The notes below the pieces were generated by a model. The model was not told the origin of the DNA, did no database searches, and saw only the letters and a list, made by a program, of their open reading frames with translations. The position numbers were made by a program, and so were the translations under genes. Shown here piece after piece: positions 17,394-25,245 of a stretch of DNA of 64,000 bases (positions within the stretch are counted from its first letter, which is position 1; every line of letters begins with the position of its first letter). This stretch comes from Vibrio breoganii (GTDB lineage: Bacteria; Pseudomonadota; Gammaproteobacteria; Enterobacterales; Vibrionaceae), in NCBI RefSeq assembly GCF_001677275.1, contig NZ_CP016179.1, positions 124,001-188,000 of the forward strand, given 5' to 3'.

Positions 17394-17419
17394 AAAAGGA
17401 GGCTTAGGCCTCCTTTTTT
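17394..17419 (+). terminator. terminator of the Nudix gene
   Basis: AAAAGGAGGCTTAGGCCTCC followed by TTTTTT. The T-run abuts the next regulon palindrome. Confidence 0.9.
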
Positions 17420-17439
17420 GCGAGATGTTACGCAGATAA
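17418..17439 (+). promoter_or_regulatory. regulon palindrome, 475-aa gene site
   Basis: TTGCGAGATGTTACGCAGATAA has a perfect left half and a variant right half. Centre 94 bp before the ATG at 17521. Confidence 0.6.
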
Positions 17440-17520
17440 ACTGGCTTAAGGCGAAAAAGTTTCGACTGTTGTTTTTAATTGCGCCATTCGCGAAAACAAA
17501 CAGTACAGGTAAAGTAAGCA

Positions 17521-18948
17521 ATGTCTCGTTCGTCTCAATTGGAGAAAATGAAATCTATCGGTCAAAATCTGTTGGAGAAAACAGAGGCTGCCATTGAGAA
17601 ACGCGGAGTGCCTTGGTGCTCCAATGGTGCTGAGGTTTTCTTTGTGAAGGAGCGAGTAAAGGGTTATCACAGTTCTGAGGCGGTGTATTGTGATCGTGAA
17701 ATACTCTATGCAACTCTACTGTTGCGTAGCATTCCAGAACCACTGCCGTTCTATGATGTGGCGCAAAACTATTACGGTAATTGGCCTATGGGTAATGTGC
17801 TACTGCCGAATGATTTTCACTTTAATGGTGTCTACGCCAAGTTCAATGGTGAGGATGCTGGTGGTCAGTATCACGATTTCTATCTCGTTCTTAAATCAGC
17901 TTACGAGGCGGGATTTGTTCGCTTGATTGTTGAGTTATCTTATGAGATTGCTCAATTGACTCGCATGATTTGGAATGACAATCCTATTCAGAACGTATGG
18001 TTTAATGCTGTTCGGGACCTCGATCCGGCGGTCATCTCAAAGTTGGATTCTGATAACCGTCTTGCTATTTTCTTTTTGGCTACGTCAATGGGTAGGCAGG
18101 AAGCAATGCCGTTAGCGATGTCGGTGCTTTGGACTTTGGATTTAAGTCAGTTTGAATCCTGGATGTTGAAGAACAGAGATATGGAATACCGTAAGTACGC
18201 TGAAATCATATCTGAGCACCCAAATGCTTGGCGTGAGATGTTGACGGTCAAAGATACGGGCAATCACCAAAAGTTGCATGATGTGTTTAGTTATACCATT
18301 GGTCGGGTTTTTCGCAATGTGGAGCCTGGTACTGCGATCTACACGAGCGCGGTTGGTCGTGCTATTGAAGTGGGTGTGTTGGATGCCTCTTACCGCACAA
18401 CACGTTACGGTGCGCCAGATGGAGAATTGTCGGTGTTTGCTTCAATGACACAAGCTGAGCGGGAGGGTTCTCTTTCTTTTCGTAATCTCCATTATTTACG
18501 CCTTAGAGCAGAGCCTGCTATCACTTACATTAAATTGCTTGGGCTTCATTTGCAGCGAATGGGTTGTATGAACAGCGAGTTAAAGGCCAGTAAGCAAAGT
18601 ATGTATGTTGAAGGTTCAACGTTGCATATCATCCGAGAGTTTACATGGAATGAAGTCTGGTCTTACAGTGACCGTATTATCTCAGGTGAGATTAATAAAA
18701 TTACTATTTACTCATGCGAGTGGAGTGATTCTGATACACCAGATGAAGCTGTGTTATTGCACGAAATCGATCTTCACATTACAGAGGACTCACTGGCGAT
18801 GATTCGAATGTGCTATCTGTCGTTCACATTGAGGGAGCATGAAAAGCGCTTATGTGGATTTAAGAAGAGGGGTCGATTCTTTGACTTGGTGGCTGACCGA
18901 CTGCCGAGGCAAGCGTATGTACCTTCTGATATTGGTCAGGTAGCATGA
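17521..18948 (+). CDS. large hypothetical protein, 475 aa
   Basis: Soluble protein with no signal peptide, membrane helix or catalytic motif that I recognise. Aromatic-rich N-terminal half, then a region with RLYxxRTxRYGAPDGELS-like order (YRTTRYGAPDGELSVF at ~300) that could bind nucleic acid or nucleotide. It stands alone between two terminators, is preceded by a regulon palindrome, and is one of the largest unassigned genes here. Confidence 0.75.
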   Translation: MSRSSQLEKMKSIGQNLLEKTEAAIEKRGVPWCSNGAEVFFVKERVKGYHSSEAVYCDREILYATLLLRSIPEPLPFYDVAQNYYGNWPMGNVLLPNDFHFNGVYAKFNGEDAGGQYHDFYLVLKSAYEAGFVRLIVELSYEIAQLTRMIWNDNPIQNVWFNAVRDLDPAVISKLDSDNRLAIFFLATSMGRQEAMPLAMSVLWTLDLSQFESWMLKNRDMEYRKYAEIISEHPNAWREMLTVKDTGNHQKLHDVFSYTIGRVFRNVEPGTAIYTSAVGRAIEVGVLDASYRTTRYGAPDGELSVFASMTQAEREGSLSFRNLHYLRLRAEPAITYIKLLGLHLQRMGCMNSELKASKQSMYVEGSTLHIIREFTWNEVWSYSDRIISGEINKITIYSCEWSDSDTPDEAVLLHEIDLHITEDSLAMIRMCYLSFTLREHEKRLCGFKKRGRFFDLVADRLPRQAYVPSDIGQVA

Positions 18949-18976
18949 ATCGGGTGATTCGCTAGCTTAACAACTG

Positions 18977-19024
18977 AAAAATCCCCGATCGCTCTTTTGA
19001 GAGTGGTCGGGGATTTTTGGTTTT
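18977..19024. terminator. bidirectional terminator
   Basis: AAAATCCCCGA pairs with TCGGGGATTTTT, with T-runs on both sides, between two convergent genes. Confidence 0.88.
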
Positions 19025-19051
19025 AGTCGGAAAAAGTTTTGGTTATTCGCG

Positions 19052-19399
19052 CTAACAAGTTAGTGCCAATTCCGCTTCGTGAACCTCGGAGTGTGCGTCC
19101 AAAAACTCTCTCAAATTAACTGTATTGGTCTTTGATGCTAGAAAGGTGACAACCTCAAAGTTCTCATTGATATGGAAGCTCCTGATTAATTTGCAGGGGC
19201 CGTCGTGGTTACTCAATAAGTGCTGTTGGTTACTCTGCTTGAAGCAGTCGGAAAAATGGTGCGTTGGTAGGTTAGCTTTCACACTGCGTAGCATTTTGGC
19301 TAATGAGAGTTCCGCTGATGCCCCATTGAAGCAAACCATGTTGAGTGTGTGCTTCCTGAAGTGATTGTCACTAATTTCAACTTTGAAGAATTCAATCAT
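19052..19399 (-). CDS. hypothetical protein, 115 aa
   Basis: Soluble mixed alpha/beta protein, no recognised motif; AAGGA upstream of the ATG. The 243-bp gap to the divergent secreted-protein gene contains a regulon-like site and a -10 for the plus strand only. Confidence 0.6.
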   Translation of the reverse strand: MIEFFKVEISDNHFRKHTLNMVCFNGASAELSLAKMLRSVKANLPTHHFSDCFKQSNQQHLLSNHDGPCKLIRSFHINENFEVVTFLASKTNTVNLREFLDAHSEVHEAELALTC

Positions 19400-19558
19400 A
19401 TATGCGATGTGTTCCTTATGCTGTTTTAGCGGTGATCTGCATGAGCAGGTGATAGAGAGAAAAAATCTCGCTGAACCCTAGTAGGGAAGATTGGATAGAC
19501 GCTGGATGGTGTGGGGAAATTAAACTGGTTCTTGTTGTTCGCTCAAGTCTGAAAAGTA

Positions 19559-19578
19559 ACGTGTGTCTCGATTGAATA
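19559..19578 (+). promoter_or_regulatory. regulon half-site with -10
   Basis: ACGTGTGTCTCGATTGAA retains the right half. TATGAT at 19588 starts about 24 nt after the centre, matching the spacing at the gmk and coiled-coil gene sites. Confidence 0.45.
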
Positions 19579-19642
19579 TTGCGTCCATATGATGTTGGTA
19601 ACTCGAATAATTCGAGCAATTAAACAAAGCCGAAAGGCACAT

Positions 19643-19876
19643 ATGGAGATTCTTAGTATGATTAACGTAAGACTTGTACAAATCGGCCAATACATTCTGG
19701 CAATTGCACTTATTTCAATGAGTTCCTTTTCATTTGCCTGTCAGGTGAATGAGACGACTGAGTCAGCGCGGTTTGTTGGTGACTATCTAGTATTAGATGG
19801 TCATGTAGCGGACGTGGTTAGAGATGGTGATTTGAAGGTAGTTTTAAAAAGAGAAGAGGGTAATTTTCTTCTCTAG
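19643..19876 (+). CDS. small exported protein, 77 aa
   Basis: Start at ATG 19643 (AAAGG 6 nt upstream); ATG 19658 is an alternative. A signal peptide ends near SSFSFA, giving a mature form of about 45 residues beginning CQVNETTES. Serine three residues before the cysteine fits signal peptidase I better than a lipobox. Mature part is charged; role unknown. A perfect terminator follows. Confidence 0.7.
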   Translation: MEILSMINVRLVQIGQYILAIALISMSSFSFACQVNETTESARFVGDYLVLDGHVADVVRDGDLKVVLKREEGNFLL

Positions 19877-19882
19877 TTTATT

Positions 19883-19920
19883 AAAAGACTCCAACATTTT
19901 TTGTTGGAGTCTTTTTTTTG
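19883..19920. terminator. bidirectional terminator
   Basis: AAAAGACTCCAAC and GTTGGAGTCTTTTTTTT, between convergent genes. Confidence 0.9.
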
Positions 19921-19921
19921 C

Positions 19922-20392
19922 TTAACGTGGCGTCCAGGTCACTATGTTGGTGTTGCCTTGGTAGCGGTGGCTGTGCGGAAGTGCGGACAATATATTGGTG
20001 ATGATCGCGAGAATTTGACCAAGCAAAACGATGGGCATTGATATATACAATCGAGCAATGATCGCGAGTTTGCGATTGCCGGCTTTAATGTCAATTAAGA
20101 GTGCGATCGTGGCGATGGCAAGTGCTATGCAGGCGACCGGAAAGATAAATGCTGTGGTTTGGTTTGGTACTAGTTTACAGATGATAGCGGTATGAAACGG
20201 AAGCCAGAACAAGGCGTAGCGCGTTCTTGTCAGTGCTTTGGAAGGATCGACGTGCTCGCAAATCAAATCGTTAACGCGATGTCTTTCGGCAAGCAGGCCT
20301 GATGTGATTGTTGATAGTGCTTTTAATGCAAGCATGTAAGCAGCCACTGCTGCAACGATAGCTAGAATACCTAGAAATAACGAATTGCTCAT
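19922..20392 (-). CDS. membrane protein, 156 aa, four predicted helices
   Basis: Hydrophobic segments at roughly 5-28, 62-82, 87-108 and 118-142, with a short polar loop after the first. No family recognised. Its start lies only 27 bp from the left end of an IS605 element, which appears to have separated it from its original promoter and leader ORF near 22700. Confidence 0.65.
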   Translation of the reverse strand: MSNSLFLGILAIVAAVAAYMLALKALSTITSGLLAERHRVNDLICEHVDPSKALTRTRYALFWLPFHTAIICKLVPNQTTAFIFPVACIALAIATIALLIDIKAGNRKLAIIARLYISMPIVLLGQILAIITNILSALPHSHRYQGNTNIVTWTPR

Positions 20393-20462
20393 GGTTGATA
20401 AATCCTATCCTAGTTGAGCAGAGGACGCCCACCGAAGGAGGTGGGTGGTGAATGCTCAGGCG

Positions 20463-20879
20463 TCACTCTGACGCCCCTTGATTTTCAACATATGACTTAA
20501 TCACATCAAGACTTGCGCCCCCGCAAGTACCAGCAAAGTAACTTCGACTCCACAAAACATTTTTTGAATAAGCACCTGCGATATCATTAAACTCCCTACG
20601 CATCCTACGTGAACTTACCGCCTTCAAGCTGTTAACGAGCGTAGCAATGCTTGGCGTCTTTGGGGTCGTTTTGATTAATAAGTGGTAGTGATCCTGGTCG
20701 GTGTTTCCTTCGATAAACTGCGCTTCATGTTGAGGTAACAGATCCAGAAAAATCTCATTAAGGCGGTGGGCGTGAACCTCTCCAAAGATTTTCCTGCGAT
20801 ATTTTGTTACGAACACGATATGGAGGTGAAGCGAAAAGCAGCTATGCCTACCTCTGTCGTAGCCTTCTTTCACACTCAT
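20463..20879 (-). CDS. tnpA: IS200/IS605 transposase TnpA (Y1 HUH)
   Basis: 138 aa from ATG 20879 (AAAGG eight nt upstream; a TTG two codons earlier is also in frame). HUH motif HYH (H64, H66) in DQDHYHLLI and the nucleophile Tyr130 in IKSYVENQ. It cuts and joins single-stranded ends of the element. Divergent from its tnpB, with 78 bp between starts. Appears intact. Confidence 0.92.
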   Translation of the reverse strand: MSVKEGYDRGRHSCFSLHLHIVFVTKYRRKIFGEVHAHRLNEIFLDLLPQHEAQFIEGNTDQDHYHLLIKTTPKTPSIATLVNSLKAVSSRRMRREFNDIAGAYSKNVLWSRSYFAGTCGGASLDVIKSYVENQGASE

Positions 20880-20957
20880 ATTCAAAACCTTTATTAAGTC
20901 ATTGTATTATGTTAGTTTAATTATCACACACTGATTTGTAAATTTAAAGGAGGGTGC

Positions 20958-22544
20958 ATGAAAGATAAAAAAACTGTCTACGTGACAGAGTTTTCTGTGC
21001 GTGCATCTTCTCAAGATTTATCAAAAGTTAAAGTGCGTATGCAGCTTGCAACAAAGCTCTACAATTCGATTCTTGGCGTCGGGCTAAAACGGCTCGATGT
21101 TATGCGAAAAGACCCTTCTTACTCGCCTCTTATGGATGGCCTTAGAGTGATTAACAAATCACTTAAACTCGCTGAAAAGAAAGGCGAGAAAAAGAAGATC
21201 TCTGCACTAAAGAAAGAGAAAAAGCCAATCTCTGGTGAGCTTAACGCCCTACGTAAAAGCTACCTCTTAACAAAGTATGATCTGATCAAAAGTGTTACTC
21301 CGATGCGAGTGAATTGCTACTTTAATCAGCACATCTCATCAAAGGTTGCTCAAGGCCTTGCCACTCGTGCCTGGGATGCCATTGAGCGTCACATGTTTAG
21401 TGGGTTTGGCCGCCCTCGCTTTAAATCAAAGCATCGTCCCGTCAGATCATTGGAAGTTAATGCCCATGAGTCCATTATGGTTAAGATGGGTTCAACTAAA
21501 AAGCCTACACGGTTAATCTGGCAAGGCATTGAAGCACCGCTAAACCTCCTTGCTGATCGAGACACTGATGGTTATCAGGGAAATGTTCTTTCTGACATTC
21601 AGAGCAACAAAATTAAATACAACCGCGTCATCCTGCGAACAGTAAAAGGTAAAGAACGTCTTTATGTTCAGAGTGTGATTTCTGGTTTAGCACCACAAAA
21701 ACAAAAGCACCTAGACGGGCAGGCTAAAGCGAAAGGACGTCGGGTGGCTTTTGATATTGGAGTGAACAGTATCGCAATCTACAGCGAAACAGAGGCAAAA
21801 TTGCTTGGTTTTGTGGCGGATATTAAGAAACTAGATGGTAAGTTAGCCAAGCTACAAAGGAAGAGCGCTCGTATTCAACGTCTTTTAAATGCCGATAATT
21901 ATCAGCGTGTTGCTAAGGTTCGTGGCAGAAAGACTGTCCATATTTGGCAGCGCAAGAAAGGCACAAGAGATACAGTTAAAAGCAACCACTGGCACAAGAT
22001 TAATAGCCAAATTGTAGAATTACACCGATTGCTTGCGGCAAAGCGCAAGCAATATCACGATATTATCGCCAATGATATTCTGGCATTGGGTGATGAAATT
22101 GTGACGGAAAAGGTCAGTGTGAAAGGCTGGCAAAAAATGTTCGGCAAGTCGATTAACGCATTTGCCCCTAGTGGACTGATAACAACAATTAAGCGTAAAG
22201 CCGAAAATGCTGATGCTAAGTTTGAGTTTATCAATACCGTTAAGGCGCGTTTATCGCAATACAACCATGAAACAGATCAATACATCAAGAAGTCACTCAG
22301 TGCCCGTTGGACTAAAGTTGATGGAGAGTGGTACCAGCGAGACTTATACTCGGCTTACCTTGCTTGGTGTATCTGTGATTCAAGACTAACAGTTGAGCGT
22401 ACCAAGGCGATAACGCATTGGTCGAGTGCCCGACAGCACTTAGATGCAGCGGCTCAACATGTAACCCAACACGCAAATCGGACTGAGTTTTTCGGTTCGA
22501 GTGCTGGTCTGCAAAGACCACCAGTGGAGCCTGTTGCTGCATAA
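20958..22544 (+). CDS. tnpB: TnpB RNA-guided nuclease of IS605 element 1
   Basis: 528 aa, longer than usual (~400). RuvC-type residues: D in FDIGVNS (~265), E in IVTEKVSVKGW (~384), and a late Asp in RDLYSAYLAW (~461). The C-terminal CxxC zinc finger usual in TnpB is absent. AAGGAGGG ribosome site. TnpB proteins cleave DNA guided by an omega-RNA made from the 3' end of the gene and the right end of the IS, here about 22450-22648. Likely active but of an unusual branch. Confidence 0.85.
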   Translation: MKDKKTVYVTEFSVRASSQDLSKVKVRMQLATKLYNSILGVGLKRLDVMRKDPSYSPLMDGLRVINKSLKLAEKKGEKKKISALKKEKKPISGELNALRKSYLLTKYDLIKSVTPMRVNCYFNQHISSKVAQGLATRAWDAIERHMFSGFGRPRFKSKHRPVRSLEVNAHESIMVKMGSTKKPTRLIWQGIEAPLNLLADRDTDGYQGNVLSDIQSNKIKYNRVILRTVKGKERLYVQSVISGLAPQKQKHLDGQAKAKGRRVAFDIGVNSIAIYSETEAKLLGFVADIKKLDGKLAKLQRKSARIQRLLNADNYQRVAKVRGRKTVHIWQRKKGTRDTVKSNHWHKINSQIVELHRLLAAKRKQYHDIIANDILALGDEIVTEKVSVKGWQKMFGKSINAFAPSGLITTIKRKAENADAKFEFINTVKARLSQYNHETDQYIKKSLSARWTKVDGEWYQRDLYSAYLAWCICDSRLTVERTKAITHWSSARQHLDAAAQHVTQHANRTEFFGSSAGLQRPPVEPVAA

Positions 22545-22648
22545 GTTACACAAGCAAAGGACTAAGGTTTGGCATTCGTCACTCACGTTCTTGCGCCCTG
22601 TAACGGGAATCCCCCACCGACAAGCGAAGCGCAGGTGGGGTGAGGACG

Positions 22649-22697
22649 TCAATAAAGTATTTCCATCCATTGAAGCGAAAGTTTGCATATCCATCAT
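22649..22697 (-). pseudogene. short ORF interrupted by IS605 element 1
   Basis: On the minus strand AAGGA lies five nt before ATGATG (22697), encoding MMDMQTFASMDGNTLL before running into the IS. Removing the IS (20419-22648) would extend it by four codons to a TAG and place the ATG of the 156-aa membrane gene 12 bp after that stop. So it was probably a leader peptide or small upstream gene. Confidence 0.45.
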
Positions 22698-22703
22698 TAA
22701 ATT

Positions 22704-22762
22704 CCTTATTAAACATGAGTTTGTCTAAAGTGCTCAAGTGAGCGACATGATTAGTAGTTCAG
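22704..22762 (-). repeat. duplicated promoter/leader, copy A
   Basis: About 59 bp, roughly 80% identical to 23147-23205 with one gap. Both have GCTCA-(TT/T)-GAGC symmetry, GTTTAA-(C/T)-AAGGA next to a start codon and ACTAATC at the distal end. They look like two promoters under the same control. Confidence 0.6.
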
Positions 22763-22793
22763 TAATGAGTGACTTGATGGGTGTGTGATGCCT

Positions 22794-22829
22794 AAAAAAA
22801 ACAGCTTAATCTAATGATCAAGCTGTTTA
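22794..22829 (-). terminator. terminator of the 96-aa gene
   Basis: Minus strand AACAGCTTGATC ... AAGCTGTTTTTTT. Confidence 0.82.
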
Positions 22830-22846
22830 GGGTGAGTGCGTTCTAC

Positions 22847-23137
22847 CTACGCTTTTATGAAATCAACACCGGTAACGTCGTCTGGTACTGATTGATTTTT
22901 CAAACAATCGTACACAAACAAATTAGTGACTTCGTTGTTGAGCCAGCGGTTTAGTAGTCTTTGAAAGCTACCCGTGTACTTGCCAGAACAGGCTTTTAGT
23001 CGTAAATGACGCTTCTTATTTTTCTGAGAGGCCATTTTTGACTCAAATGCTCGTTGATGTTGTTCGCTAGCAAGTTGCTGCAGCTGATCATGGATTGCAT
23101 CGAATCGATGGTCAGGTAGATGGTTTGAATAAGCCAT
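22847..23137 (-). CDS. hypothetical basic protein, 96 aa
   Basis: Rich in Lys, Arg, Gln and His with helical propensity (QLQQLASEQHQRAFESKMASQKNKKRHLRLKA); possibly nucleic-acid binding. AAGGA lies 8 nt before the ATG, and the duplicated leader (copy B) lies directly upstream. No family recognised. Confidence 0.65.
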   Translation of the reverse strand: MAYSNHLPDHRFDAIHDQLQQLASEQHQRAFESKMASQKNKKRHLRLKACSGKYTGSFQRLLNRWLNNEVTNLFVYDCLKNQSVPDDVTGVDFIKA

Positions 23138-23146
23138 TGAAATGAT

Positions 23147-23205
23147 CCTTGTTAAACGTGAGTTTGGTTACTTCGCTCAAAGTGAGCAACACGATTAGTA
23201 GGTCA
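23147..23205 (-). repeat. duplicated promoter/leader, copy B
   Basis: See copy A. Contains the inverted repeat GCTCACTTTGAGC and the 96-aa gene's ribosome site AAGGA at its gene-proximal end. Confidence 0.6.
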
Positions 23206-23241
23206 TTTCGATTGGATTGAGTTCGTGTGTAAGTACGATAA

Positions 23242-23275
23242 GAAAACGGCCTAATCAATGAGATTAAGCCGTTTG
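23242..23275 (-). terminator. terminator of the J-domain gene
   Basis: Minus strand CAAACGGCTTAATC ... GATTAGGCCGTTTTC, just after the stop at 23291. Confidence 0.78.
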
Positions 23276-23290
23276 TTGTTGCTATGAACA

Positions 23291-24499
23291 CTACGCAGTA
23301 AGAAGAAGTTGTTCTTCTAGTGCGCTTTCTAAAGATTTCACTTCTGTATCGATGTCCACTGATGGGTAGCGATTAGAGAGTTCTACCTCGAGAGAGTAGC
23401 TTTCGTTGCTGTGTTGACCAAACGAAAGTTTATTTCCGCTCATGTACAGTCTCGTGCAGGAAATTTTGCGTTCGCCAAACCAATCAACGGCCTTCTTTAG
23501 TGGGTTGTCTAAATAGCCCTTTAGGAAGTTTCTGCTCGCATCGAGACGATAGTCGTCGGTGTGATAGAAATTGCATTTGATTTGAGCAAATTGCCCATTA
23601 ACTAAGATGCGCACCAGTTCCTTTATGCTTGGTTCTGATTTAGAGGGCATCTTGGTCAGTGGTTTCATTACCTCCTGCAGTGTAAAGGGGTTAATAGTGC
23701 CGTTGGCTTTATTCCCTTTGCACACAGTGAAGGTCAATACACCTCCAGTCTCAGGCTTTATCGTGTATGTACTCGTGTCGGTATATGCACTTTCTAGCTT
23801 GAACTGGGCACAGTCCATTTGTATCCATTCTCTCGGTTTTGCATCGCAAGCTTCGGCCCAAACGTACAACCAATCAGACAGTTCTGGTAGGGTGATTTCG
23901 TAAAGGTCTCTGCTTTTAGTTTTGCTAAACCAAGGATTTAGGATATTCCATGGGTTCTTCATTGAATCGCTCAAGTCGCTTGGGTAGCATGATGCCCTTA
24001 AAAAAACGTTGGGTATCGTTTTACCAATGCGCCCGCCGTCAGTGATGTTGTAAATTGAAATCGTCGAGTCGATACTATCAACCCAGTAATTCCAATCTCT
24101 TTTATCATCGCCTCTGAAGAAGGTGCCTCCGCGTTTGCTGTAGCATTTGTGACTATACGCTTTTGAAACACTTGGAATTTCATCAAGAAAATCGAATGTT
24201 TCATTTAGTAGGGTCTCAAAGCTCGAAACACTTGGGACACGACTGTTATAGAGAGGATGACTGTTGATGTCGCTCTCCATGCTAACCGTATGTTCCGCGG
24301 TTTCACTGATAGTCGGTACAGCTAATGGCTTTAGTGCTTCAAAAGCGGCGTTAAGTTCTTTGGTGTCTTCTGTGCATCCTCCCTTATCAGGGTGAGTGGT
24401 AAGAAGCAAAGTCTTGTACTGCTTTTTCAGTATTGCCAAAGTAAACTCACCACTTAAGGCAAGAATTTCGCGTGCTTTTTTCGTGTTCATTTTTCGCAT
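23291..24499 (-). CDS. J-domain (DnaJ-like) protein, 402 aa
   Basis: Residues ~5-55 form a J domain with the HPD tripeptide (TTHPDKGG) that stimulates Hsp70 ATPase. The remaining ~345 residues match no family I know; there is no G/F region or zinc-finger domain, so it is a class III type J protein. It may recruit host DnaK to an element-specific client. AGGGA lies eight nt before the ATG. Divergent from the 166-aa gene 29 bp away. Confidence 0.8.
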   Translation of the reverse strand: MRKMNTKKAREILALSGEFTLAILKKQYKTLLLTTHPDKGGCTEDTKELNAAFEALKPLAVPTISETAEHTVSMESDINSHPLYNSRVPSVSSFETLLNETFDFLDEIPSVSKAYSHKCYSKRGGTFFRGDDKRDWNYWVDSIDSTISIYNITDGGRIGKTIPNVFLRASCYPSDLSDSMKNPWNILNPWFSKTKSRDLYEITLPELSDWLYVWAEACDAKPREWIQMDCAQFKLESAYTDTSTYTIKPETGGVLTFTVCKGNKANGTINPFTLQEVMKPLTKMPSKSEPSIKELVRILVNGQFAQIKCNFYHTDDYRLDASRNFLKGYLDNPLKKAVDWFGERKISCTRLYMSGNKLSFGQHSNESYSLEVELSNRYPSVDIDTEVKSLESALEEQLLLTA

Positions 24500-24528
24500 T
24501 TTAAATTTCCCTGTGTATTCGGTTATGA

Positions 24529-25029
24529 ATGGTTAAGATTGAAAAAACTCAATCGAGGGAGATATGCGCGATATGTCGGTCTGCTATGATGAGTTGCGGT
24601 GCAGTAATGGAGCATGTAATGAGGGAACTTGAGGCGGTGCGCCTGGCGTTCAACTATAACCGAGTAGATATTGAGAAAGACGGGGACTTTAGTGGTAAAT
24701 CAATAAGCCACAACACGATACCGGTGCTCAATAAGGTAGGTGAGCGCGTTTTTTATCCCTTTTCAGGTAGCATCAGTTCGCACCTATTATCAGATAAGCA
24801 ACTGGTTAAGGTTGTTTGCCTCGTGGCTTACACCTTTGACGCTAAGGATGAGTTGAGGCGAGAATGGATTGAAATACCAATGGAGCGTTTCTATGCCATT
24901 GGCGTGTATGAGCAAGGTTCGATACGACTCGCTGTTGATGCGGGTGGTTTGCTTCTCAGGGAGTTGCCTTTAGAAGTGAAGGCTAGTGCACAAGTGGTTG
25001 ATATTAGTCAGTTCCGAAGAAAGGAATAG
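24529..25029 (+). CDS. hypothetical protein, 166 aa
   Basis: No recognised domain. The first codons overlap the divergent promoter space, so an internal ATG (for example 24586) may be the true start. Ends in a polar tail (VVDISQFRRKE). A hairpin (GGCCTAC/GTAGGCC) follows the stop. Confidence 0.55.
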   Translation: MVKIEKTQSREICAICRSAMMSCGAVMEHVMRELEAVRLAFNYNRVDIEKDGDFSGKSISHNTIPVLNKVGERVFYPFSGSISSHLLSDKQLVKVVCLVAYTFDAKDELRREWIEIPMERFYAIGVYEQGSIRLAVDAGGLLLRELPLEVKASAQVVDISQFRRKE

Positions 25030-25032
25030 ATT

Positions 25033-25054
25033 GGGCCTACTCGAGCGTAGGCCA
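25033..25054 (+). terminator. stem-loop after the 166-aa gene
   Basis: GGGCCTACTCGAGCGTAGGCC forms a strong stem but has no T-run, so termination is uncertain. Confidence 0.4.
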
Positions 25055-25245
25055 AGCGCACTACCATTCACTCATTTCTCGTAGTTGTGTGAACTACTCC
25101 AACCAAACTAGCGGGGCTCGCTATGGGTGGAGCTTCGGTAAGACGTTGTAGCACCATGTCAGTCACTTGCAGTTATCACGAACGTGTTAATTGCAAATGG
25201 CTAAATTAGGCAAGTATCACTACATTACTTTCCTTTTAATACTGG

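Larger units (their letters stand above)
20419..22648. mobile_element. IS200/IS605 family element 1 (tnpA and tnpB divergent)
   Basis: Both ends carry subterminal hairpins and no terminal inverted repeats: CCCACCGAAGGAGGTGGG at ~20430 and CCCCACC ... GGTGGGG at ~22608-22640. GAGGACG occurs at both tips (20421 and 22642). The boundaries are inferred from that shared heptamer. Joining the flanks at those points gives a continuous short ORF ending just upstream of the 156-aa membrane gene. Confidence 0.75.
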
